Part shown: in pieces, positions 18,401 through 25,768 of the stretch | Layout: every line of letters starts with the position of its first letter | Numbering within the stretch: position 1 is the stretch's first letter | Assembly (NCBI GenBank): GCA_946886475.1 | Contig: CAMPIQ010000017.1 | Location: forward strand, 1-38,040 | Source of the DNA: an uncultured Chitinophagales bacterium | GTDB taxonomy: Bacteria > Bacteroidota > Bacteroidia > Chitinophagales > Chitinophagaceae | Reading direction: 5' to 3' | DNA: 38,040 nt | Notes under the pieces: generated by a model | What the model was told of the DNA's origin: nothing | Seen by the model: the letters and a program-made list of their open reading frames with translations, nothing else | Databases searched by the model: none | Position numbers and translations under genes: made by a program

Positions 18401-19550
18401 TGAGGTAATTGCATTTAACCCGCAGTGTTATCCTAACCGTGAATTGGTTTGCGATGCAGTAGATAAAGCGCAAAAACTCATCAATTGTGAGGGAATGCAC
18501 CTTGTTGAACATATCCTGTTGCGCCCGCGTTGTCCGGAACATTGTGAATGTCTGATACCTGATTGCCCTGATCCGGATTGCAGGTTTATTTGGGAAGCAG
18601 AAGAAAAGGATCCATGTAAACCCGAAGGCAGCGACCCCTGTTTTATTCCTGGCAAGGATCCATATTCATGTATCGCAACCGTAATATTACCTGCCTGGCC
18701 ACAAAGGTTCAATACCCTGGCCAGCCGTGATCTGGTGAACAGGATTTTATACAGGGAGGCGCCTTCTCATATTTTGTTGCGCATACTTTGGGTATCGCCT
18801 AAGGACCTGTGCGCTATTGAATCCAATTATAAGTTGTGGTTACGGTGGCTGGCCAATAAAAACAATTATTGTGGCAAACCTTTCGATCACTGCAGTTTCA
18901 TCAATCTTCTTTTCAATACCCGTCTTGATTGCTGGTGGCCTCAGGATTATTGTGAAACATGCAGCGATGACCATAAAAGCGATACCAATTGTGTTGAGTT
19001 GAACAACCAGGAAGACCGGGGCAATGCCTGCAATATTACAGTGAATGATGTTTATTGCTGGAACACGCCGGATTGCTGTTTTGAATATAATCGTATTGAC
19101 CTCAGTCCGGAAAAAGAAAATGAAAAGATGAAGCTCATTAGGAAACGCACCTCCGCCTACCTGGAAAAACTTGGGGCCCTGCAGGAAGAATGGGCAGGTG
19201 ATAAAAATATAGGTCGGGCCCTCAGCTATGTTAAGGGCAATAAGCCTGATGAAGAAAAGCTGATCCGCATAGCAAAGTTGTTTTCAGAAACAGATAACCT
19301 TGATGAGGAACAGCAGATCGTTTACAGGGAAATAAAGCACATCATGCTTGCATTTTATCTTGACAGGAGTTTGCTTGACCAGTATGATTCTCAAAAGCTC
19401 AGTGATATTAAAAGAACCATTAGGAAAGTAGATTCTCAACACCAGGATCTGCTTCATGTTTTTAACAGATGGAATACAGGTAATGAATTAAAAAACTTTG
19501 TGCATGTAAAAACATTTCAGGCGTTGAAAGGTATCATGAAAAGAAATTAA
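12441..19550 (+). CDS. Giant Afp12-like baseplate protein with internal repeat array
   Basis: At 2369 residues this is the largest protein here. Both ends match the Bacteroidota Afp12-like baseplate family. The N-terminal half has [31 protein letters not shown] (about 38-70), [20 protein letters not shown] (about 434-453) and [20 protein letters not shown] (about 664-683). The C-terminal end has [15 protein letters not shown] near 2020-2034 and DPYSC..[11 protein letters not shown] with [20 protein letters not shown] near 2070-2125. Between about 745 and 2010 is a series of strand-strand-helix units, nine of which recur every 51-53 residues. A Cys cluster lies near 2030-2075. The reading frame is open throughout, so this is one protein and not a frameshift artefact. 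By family it is a baseplate wedge; the array may project outward (inference). Confidence 0.9.
   Translation: [2369 protein letters not shown]
14680..18480 (+). repeat. Array of about 50-residue beta-beta-alpha repeats inside the Afp12-like protein
   Basis: These are protein-level repeats with too little nucleotide identity to show as DNA repeats. Each unit reads: a beta strand with an aromatic ([60 protein letters not shown]), a turn, a second strand (vlfqS, llsgY), then a helix with regular Ala/Leu. Equivalent positions fall at about residues 997, 1049, 1100, 1151, 1204, 1256, 1308, 1360 and 1412, a period of 51-53. Weaker units continue on both sides, about 18-20 in all. The pattern resembles the DUF1508/YegP fold (strand, Gly turn, strand, helix), but that match is by eye. 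Confidence 0.65.
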
Positions 19551-19559
19551 GAGTATACT

Positions 19560-21146
19560 ATGGATCATTTGATCAAACATCAGGTATTTGATTTGCAGCT
19601 GGACCGTCAGCTGGATCCATTTGGGATACAACAAAGGATCAGCGATCGTTTCCGGATTGACATTTTACCGGAAATGGAGAAATTGTTTGATCAGTTTTCG
19701 CATATTGATGAAACTATAGAAATAGATACACTCAGGGTAGACCTTGGAAATATTACACCGGAAATGATTGATAATGGGGAATGGGCCCTGCTAATTAAAA
19801 AAGTTATGCGATCCGGACTTGAAGATGCAATTGAAAATATTGAACAGGGCATTAAAACCAGGGTTGAACCTTCTTTTCAAAACAGCTTTAATAAATGGTA
19901 TTTTTTTATTGAACATGGATATCTTCCATGGAATGCCGGAAAACCTTCAGCCCAATGGCTGCAACAAGTACTGGAATCTCTGGTACACAGCTATGAGAAT
20001 GCCAATAAGTTAAGGAACCTGTTGAAAACGAATTCAACTGTTGCCAAAAGGATAGCGATCTATCACACGCCCATATTTATTTCTCATATCGTGGAGTTAA
20101 TTGGCGCCCATAAACAGTCCTCATTGCCCGGGGTCATTACAGCACTATCAGCCGGAATGAGATCACTAAAAAAGACACAGATTTCTGTTGATAATATTTC
20201 CTCACAGGAACTGGAATGGCAGCTATGGGCTGAAGTTTTACAAAGGTCTGCGGAGAAGAAATCAGGGTTGGATACAGAATCGCTGACTGAATACCTGTTG
20301 AAATCAGTGTTGCAGTTAACAGGTGAAAACCTCGTGCAGCTTTCCAATACATTTCCACCTGGGGGCAACGGGGGAGCACTGCAGTCAGTCATTGATTCTT
20401 TATTAAAAAGATCAACGCGGGAAAATACAACAGGAGATAAAAATGATCCGCAAAAAAAACCAGGTACAGGAAATGCGGATGAACGTTCCTTAAAATCGGA
20501 AGCTGACATTCAGAGCGCTGCCAGGTTGGTAATTCAAAAAGAAGGAAGGGAAGAGATGTGGCAGCCAGGTGCTGGATCAACACCTACACAAGGAAAACTC
20601 ATAGAAGAAGGATCCGCCACAGCTGATCAATTGTTGCTGATGGAAGAAGGGATGTATGTGCACCTTGCCGGGTTGGTATTACTGCATCCTTTCTTTCATA
20701 ATTTTTTTAAGAAGCTGAATATCGTTGAGAACGGATCATTCCGTGACACAAGGTCACAGGAAAGGGCTATATGTATTTTAAATGAGATCGCTTCACCCTC
20801 CGTCATTCATTTGGAACATGAACTGGTACTGGCTAAATTCCTTTGCGGGTGGCCGCTGCACCTGCCAGTGCAAACAACTAATGAATTTTCCAAAATGGAA
20901 ACGGAAGAGATGGAAGGGTTGTTATTGGCAGCAATCGCACAATGGGAGATATTAAAGAATACATCTCCAGGGGTTTTGCAGGAAACATTTCTTCAAAGGG
21001 AGGGCAAATTATTTTATAAAAACGATAAATGGTATTTGCAGGTGGAAAAAAAACCTGTTGATATTTTACTAAGGCATTTACCCTGGACCATCAGCATGAT
21101 AAAACTGCCATGGATGAAGGAATTGTTGAGGGTGGAATGGCTATGA
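19560..21146 (+). CDS. Contractile injection system tape-measure family protein (CIS_TMP)
   Basis: This 528-residue protein matches the CIS_TMP family, thought to set tube length. The N-terminus has the family signature: HLIKHQVFDLQLDRQ near 3-17, then RFRIDILPEMEKLFDQF, and the IEIDTLRVDLGNI block at about 57-69. The C-terminal conserved block, about 365-450, has MYVHLAGLVLLHPFFHNFFKKL and HELVLAKFLCGWPLHLPV. Between them, about 275-345, is a hydrophilic, Gly/Asp/Lys-rich linker (ENTTGDKNDPQKKPGTGNAD) that is probably disordered. It does not look like a long continuous helix, so the tape-measure function rests on the family name and not on the sequence shape. It is the last structural gene before the cargo block. 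Confidence 0.9.
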   Translation: MDHLIKHQVFDLQLDRQLDPFGIQQRISDRFRIDILPEMEKLFDQFSHIDETIEIDTLRVDLGNITPEMIDNGEWALLIKKVMRSGLEDAIENIEQGIKTRVEPSFQNSFNKWYFFIEHGYLPWNAGKPSAQWLQQVLESLVHSYENANKLRNLLKTNSTVAKRIAIYHTPIFISHIVELIGAHKQSSLPGVITALSAGMRSLKKTQISVDNISSQELEWQLWAEVLQRSAEKKSGLDTESLTEYLLKSVLQLTGENLVQLSNTFPPGGNGGALQSVIDSLLKRSTRENTTGDKNDPQKKPGTGNADERSLKSEADIQSAARLVIQKEGREEMWQPGAGSTPTQGKLIEEGSATADQLLLMEEGMYVHLAGLVLLHPFFHNFFKKLNIVENGSFRDTRSQERAICILNEIASPSVIHLEHELVLAKFLCGWPLHLPVQTTNEFSKMETEEMEGLLLAAIAQWEILKNTSPGVLQETFLQREGKLFYKNDKWYLQVEKKPVDILLRHLPWTISMIKLPWMKELLRVEWL

Positions 21147-21161
21147 ACTTATTTATATGTA

Positions 21162-24100
21162 ATGAAGGCTGCTACTACAAAAACAGCAACAGTGAAGCCG
21201 GCTTCCAAAGAGTCTCCTTTTTTTAATAAAAACAGGGGAGAAGATTTCTTTCATGGCAACAAAGCAGAGAATAGTTTTTTCGGTAGCAGGTCAGCGAAGG
21301 GTGTGCAGACTAAACTTACTGTAGGAAAGCCAAATGATCCCTATGAAAAAGAGGCTGATGCCATGGCAGACCGGGTAGTGCAGCGTTTTTCAGAATCATC
21401 TCCTGTAATTCAGAAAAAAGAAACAGCTGGCAAAAATAATGGATCATTTATCCAGGCAAAATGCAGCAAGTGCGAACAGGAAGAGAAGCTTCAGAAAAAG
21501 CAAAAAAATGAGTTGCTGATTAATAAAGTACTACGCAAACCAATAAAAGGAAATAATGATGAGAAGAATCATCAATACAAAGCCTTATTTACTCCAAACG
21601 ATCTGAGTAAATACAATATTACCAGTCATTCAAACAAGATTCATACTAAATGCGCGCACTGCGAACAGGAAGAAACTGTTCAAAAAAAGCAAAATGCTTT
21701 ACAGGATAAGGTCTATCGTAAATCAATTTTCGAAAGCAATGATGAAAAACAGCTCCAGAGAAAATCCCTGATCAATACAAATGGCCCGGTAAGGGAAAAT
21801 CACGATCATGGCTCCATTCAACGCAGGTGTAAAAATTATGAACAGGAAGAGAAACTACAAAAAAAGGAAAACCCGGATAAAACAGCTGGTAAAATCCTGC
21901 TGAAACCGGATACTGAACAAGTAAGGAATTCTATCCCGGTTAAAGTCCAGGCGGCTAAAAATATAAGCATCATTCAGCCTGCGCCTGGGAACCCGATTCA
22001 GCAGAAATGTTCTTCCTGCGAAAATGAAGAGAAGGTTCAGGCGAAAGATGAAGAAGATGACAATGTATCAAAACCCAGAATTCATAAGAAGCCGGTATTT
22101 GAATCTGAAAATAATCAGGATGAGACCATTCAAAGGAAATGCAGAGAGTGTGAAGAAGGATCAGAGGTTCTTCTAAAGAGGGAAGGAATTATTCAAAGAG
22201 ATTTTAGTGAAGAAGGATTTGCCGGTGGTGGCTCACGTGATGCAATAATTGCAGCTGCAAAAGGAGAATTAGGAAAAGTGCGGGCAAGGGAAAATGATGG
22301 AACAGGAAAACGGGTTGGAAGTGAAAGACTACTGGAATATTTCCATTTGGCTGCCCCAGGTGTTTGGGATGATAGTATAATTGAAACGCATGGTGCCGCT
22401 ATGCCTTCCTGGTGCGGCATTTTCAGTGTGTGGGCTCATAAAAAAGCCGGCAGGGATATTGGCAACTGGCAAATGGGCAAAGGCGTTTCGGCTTTTGGTA
22501 CATTAACAACAACGGATAGTCCTCAGCCAGGCGATATTGGATATATTGACAAGCCCTACCAGCATCATTGTATCGTTCACAGAATTGATGGCGATACCAT
22601 TCACACAATTGATGGTAATAGTGGTCTGCAAAGTGAGGTTGTTGAAAACTCCCGGCCACGGTCAAAATTTTCCGGATTTTTTACAGCTTTTGGTGGGGGA
22701 ACTGAAACCATAGTTCAAAGTAAAGAAGAAAATAATAACGGTCATGTACAATTGAAATCAGAAGAGCATGCTGCTTCTGCTTCCATTGAACAACAGTTGA
22801 ACAATTCTAAAGGTAAAGGACAGTCTTTACCTGAAGCTGCCAGGTCAGGAATGGAGCATGGTTTTAGCGCAGACTTCAGTAATGTCAGGATCCACACGGA
22901 TAGCAATGCGGTTCAAATGAGTAAAGACCTGCATGCCCATGCATTTACCCATGGAAGCGATATTTATTTTAATAATGGAAAATTTGACACCGGCAGTTCC
23001 TCAGGTCAGCGTTTGCTTGCTCACGAATTAACGCATGTTGTTCAGCAGGGCAGTGCTCCCGCAGGCATAGTTAACCGGTCGTCAGTTTCTGATGAATCCC
23101 CAGCGTCAGAAAATGGTGAAGCGGCTGATATGACACCCTCTGAGATCGAACAAAGTGTCAGGAAGGATATGCAGAATGATGATTACGGGGGAACTTCAGA
23201 TCTAGAATCTGAAGATGTTCAGGAAGAGGGTGGTGCATCTCCTGCACCTTCTCCGGGTGTGGAAGAAGACAGTGAAACTTCAGAGCCTGAAGAAGCGCAG
23301 GAACAGGAAGAACAGGAGGATCCCGGACCTGCAGATGAAAACGAAAGCGAATCTGTTCCTGATGGTACCCCCGCAGAAGGTGGTGGTGGATCAGAATGTC
23401 CCAACATCATTCCTGAATTTCCTGAAGCACCCGCGGGGCCTATTCCTGAAGAAGAAGATGAAAGTATATATCGTGACCTGTTTGAAATTGTTGCTACCAG
23501 TTCAATAACCGGTCCTCATATGTTTTTATTACGGGTAGCAGGCACCAGCGCCTACCGTATTTGGAGATCATTGCCAGTGAGCTTCAGAATCAGGATTATC
23601 AATTTTGTTTTAGACAGGGCTATTACCGGAGCTTACATGGGCAGCATATTAGGCAGGTATTCTGATATGGGTGGCGGACTACTCAGTGCGGCGATGTTGG
23701 GATTTTTCAAACGCATCAGGATTATGCCTGATATTCAGAAATTGAGGATGTTTGAGAAGTTCGCTAGACTTATCCTAAGGGGTGATGTACGATATATGCT
23801 TGGAGTGATGAAAGGCATTTTGATGGGATTTTTCATTGATGGATTATTGGGAATTGTGCAGCTGGTAATTGATATCATATGTATAGTTCCCAAAATACTT
23901 AACTTCTTAAAGACAGTACAAAATTTCCTCAGTCAGCTTCCATACGAAGTGATGCTGATAAAAAATAGTATTGAAGAAATGATGGCTTCAGCGGGTGAGG
24001 TTTTGAATAATGCCATGTCTGAGATCATGGATATGATACGCAACCCGCACAGAATTTCTGCCATTCTTGATAAAATATATGCTGCTGGTGTACAGGCTGC

Positions 24101-24896
24101 AGAAAAAGCCGGTAAAGCCATGGCAGACGGAATGATCCGTTATGCCGCCTTGCCCTTATCTGCGTTAGGTGAAGTAGTTGGAAGGATTGCAGGACAGATA
24201 ATTTTTGAAGCAGTGTTAGCCTATTTTACAGTAGGAGGCGGAACAGCTATTACAGCTTCTAAACTGGCATTGCGTGCCATTAGTAAAAGTATGGCGATTC
24301 TGGGCCGGCAGATATTCCGGATATTAAGATTGCTTGGCCGTGTTTTGAAAACAATAAAGAAAATAATCAACAGCATAATCAAATTCTTAACGCCCCTGCT
24401 TCAGCGTGTGGCAAGATTAGCAAGACGGGTAATAGACAGACTGGCGAAACTTTTCAAAACCTTTGGCAGGCACTGCCGCCCGGGTTCAATTAAGTGTAAT
24501 CTTCCAAAGCCAAAATGTAAAGGGCGTTATGTTTCCAGGCTGGGTGGTTTTCTTCCACATGACAGGTATGTAAGACGTGTTACCGGAACCACACGCGACT
24601 ACAGGTTAACAGGAACCGTTTTCGGCGTTCCTGTTCCATGTAATTATGATGCAAGAAAAATGCCCCGGCGACTAATTGAAGGAAAAACCGGATATCGTTA
24701 TATGCCTTTCATTCAACGTTCCAATCCTGCTTTATTCCGTGCCATTATGTTCAGGTTCAACGAGCAAAGATGGCGTTGTATGGCCATAGCCGCGCGTTGC
24801 GGATATAGCTACACATGGTATATGCAGCAAGGACCGGTTGCTGCCTTTTTGAATAGCCGCTGGCATGGAGCACCACCGGTATTACATGTACCATAA
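21162..24896 (+). CDS. DUF4157 polymorphic toxin cargo with CxxC repeats, CHAP-like domain and nuclease C-terminus
   Basis: This 1244-residue protein looks like eCIS cargo. Order: Phe-Phe doublets at 20-21, 29-30 and 39-40; a DUF4157 leader motif KLTVGKPNDPYEKEADAMAD; five Cys-rich repeats at about 100-340; and a CHAP-like amidase/peptidase region at about 355-515 with Cys418 in SWCGIF, His468/469 in YQHHCIV and an Asn in IDGNSG. A full DUF4157 follows at about 556-630 with H621-E-L-T-H625; then an acidic linker, about 645-750; a helical, partly hydrophobic region; and a C-terminal domain at about 1110-1244. That last domain has Asp1163 followed by E1173-G-K1175, a PD-(D/E)xK layout resembling Tox-REase-5. 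It probably kills by cutting nucleic acid, and the CHAP region may cut peptidoglycan or act on the cargo itself. The following gene is the likely immunity partner. Confidence 0.85.
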   Translation: MKAATTKTATVKPASKESPFFNKNRGEDFFHGNKAENSFFGSRSAKGVQTKLTVGKPNDPYEKEADAMADRVVQRFSESSPVIQKKETAGKNNGSFIQAKCSKCEQEEKLQKKQKNELLINKVLRKPIKGNNDEKNHQYKALFTPNDLSKYNITSHSNKIHTKCAHCEQEETVQKKQNALQDKVYRKSIFESNDEKQLQRKSLINTNGPVRENHDHGSIQRRCKNYEQEEKLQKKENPDKTAGKILLKPDTEQVRNSIPVKVQAAKNISIIQPAPGNPIQQKCSSCENEEKVQAKDEEDDNVSKPRIHKKPVFESENNQDETIQRKCRECEEGSEVLLKREGIIQRDFSEEGFAGGGSRDAIIAAAKGELGKVRARENDGTGKRVGSERLLEYFHLAAPGVWDDSIIETHGAAMPSWCGIFSVWAHKKAGRDIGNWQMGKGVSAFGTLTTTDSPQPGDIGYIDKPYQHHCIVHRIDGDTIHTIDGNSGLQSEVVENSRPRSKFSGFFTAFGGGTETIVQSKEENNNGHVQLKSEEHAASASIEQQLNNSKGKGQSLPEAARSGMEHGFSADFSNVRIHTDSNAVQMSKDLHAHAFTHGSDIYFNNGKFDTGSSSGQRLLAHELTHVVQQGSAPAGIVNRSSVSDESPASENGEAADMTPSEIEQSVRKDMQNDDYGGTSDLESEDVQEEGGASPAPSPGVEEDSETSEPEEAQEQEEQEDPGPADENESESVPDGTPAEGGGGSECPNIIPEFPEAPAGPIPEEEDESIYRDLFEIVATSSITGPHMFLLRVAGTSAYRIWRSLPVSFRIRIINFVLDRAITGAYMGSILGRYSDMGGGLLSAAMLGFFKRIRIMPDIQKLRMFEKFARLILRGDVRYMLGVMKGILMGFFIDGLLGIVQLVIDIICIVPKILNFLKTVQNFLSQLPYEVMLIKNSIEEMMASAGEVLNNAMSEIMDMIRNPHRISAILDKIYAAGVQAAEKAGKAMADGMIRYAALPLSALGEVVGRIAGQIIFEAVLAYFTVGGGTAITASKLALRAISKSMAILGRQIFRILRLLGRVLKTIKKIINSIIKFLTPLLQRVARLARRVIDRLAKLFKTFGRHCRPGSIKCNLPKPKCKGRYVSRLGGFLPHDRYVRRVTGTTRDYRLTGTVFGVPVPCNYDARKMPRRLIEGKTGYRYMPFIQRSNPALFRAIMFRFNEQRWRCMAIAARCGYSYTWYMQQGPVAAFLNSRWHGAPPVLHVP
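21462..22160 (+). repeat. Five tandem about 60-residue units with CxxCEQEE motifs
   Basis: Protein-level repeats within the first cargo. The first Cys of each unit falls at residue 101 (CSKCEQEEKLQKK), 164 (CAHCEQEETVQKK), 223 (CKNYEQEEKLQKK, second Cys lost), 283 (CSSCENEEKVQAK) and 327 (CRECEEGSEVLLK). Between them are echoes of a second motif, K..RKP/SIFESNDEK..Q.K. The second cargo has one related unit (CETCEQEEE at about residue 97). The CxxC pairs suggest zinc binding or redox-sensitive links, but neither is shown. Confidence 0.85.
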
Positions 24897-24907
24897 ATAA
24901 TAAATAA

Positions 24908-25753
24908 ATGACAGTTTTCACCAGGAGTATGCAGTTGATCCGCGATAGTGATCCGGGAAATAAGAACCGCTTTTTGAAAGTGGTTGATACATGTAATGCA
25001 TTCAGTAAGGAAACCAGGTTGAGATATATATTCAATGGCATTCAGTATGAAACTTATTCATCCCATGCTGAAATATTAAAGGCATGGGCGGCAATGAATA
25101 GGTTCAACGTCGGGGAAATGGGTCAGGTATTCATGCTGACCACAGATGATAAAGAGCCTTTTTTTGTACTGGGTCCTTTGGATCGCGATCCATATACAGA
25201 TATAGCAGGGATCGAATTTTCTTTCAATGTAAAGAAACCTTTATTGACGCCCGGAGGATATTTCAGTTTTTTTGACTGTAAAGAATTTTTCATTGCAGTT
25301 ATCAATAGTTATCAGGCTTATGCAGGTTTTATTCATGACGCCGACCTTGAACAGCTTGTCAGCTTTGGTTATGTGAACAGGAATATTAAACTCCAGGTAC
25401 CTGAAGATGAATGGAAATACATACCCGTTCCCGATATAGTAAAAGCCACTCCTCCTTTGATAGCAGAAAAAATCTCTAATGTATTCCCTCCGCATCAGTT
25501 CAACCGGCTGGAGATACCGGAAGCCATATACTGGTTTAATTACTGGAATCCTTATATGGTTGAGCATGTAGGGGAAGAAAAAATCAGGACCGCCCCTTGC
25601 GAAGTTGTAGAAAAACAAAAGAACGGCGGATACCTGATCATTGTTCAGAAAGAAAATCTGGATCTGCGCAATGCTGAGCACCTAAAAAAACTGGCAGCTG
25701 CATATGATCATTTTGATTTGTATAACCTGCAACAAAAAAATTTGTTCAGGTAA
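24908..25753 (+). CDS. Putative immunity protein for the preceding nuclease cargo
   Basis: This 281-residue, alpha/beta-looking, soluble protein has no signal peptide or membrane helix. It lies 11 bases after the toxin gene and 15 bases before the next cargo gene, the usual place for an immunity gene. Notable parts are AWAAMNRFNVGEMGQVFML near 58-76, GYFSFFDCKEFFIAVINSYQAYAGF near 115-140 and a Trp/Tyr-rich stretch AIYWFNYWNPYM near 200-211. The last is compatible with, but does not prove, the Imm52 family that I recall as the partner of Tox-REase-5. It lacks the N-terminal Phe-Phe pattern of the cargo proteins, so it is not expected to be loaded. Assignment rests mainly on position. Confidence 0.6.
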   Translation: MTVFTRSMQLIRDSDPGNKNRFLKVVDTCNAFSKETRLRYIFNGIQYETYSSHAEILKAWAAMNRFNVGEMGQVFMLTTDDKEPFFVLGPLDRDPYTDIAGIEFSFNVKKPLLTPGGYFSFFDCKEFFIAVINSYQAYAGFIHDADLEQLVSFGYVNRNIKLQVPEDEWKYIPVPDIVKATPPLIAEKISNVFPPHQFNRLEIPEAIYWFNYWNPYMVEHVGEEKIRTAPCEVVEKQKNGGYLIIVQKENLDLRNAEHLKKLAAAYDHFDLYNLQQKNLFR

Positions 25754-25768
25754 CCAGTAATAAATAGC

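Noticed and set aside
12441..19550. The 7.1 kb frame as an assembly artefact or fusion of several genes.
   Set aside because: Both ends belong to the same baseplate family, the frame is open throughout, and the middle has a regular period, which favours one real protein.
50..21146. A tailed phage, R-type tailocin or T6SS as the identity of the locus.
   Set aside because: No capsid, terminase, lysis, or TssJLM membrane-complex genes are present; the tape-measure, Afp7/8/11/12-like and AAA+ set with DUF4157 cargo fits eCIS.
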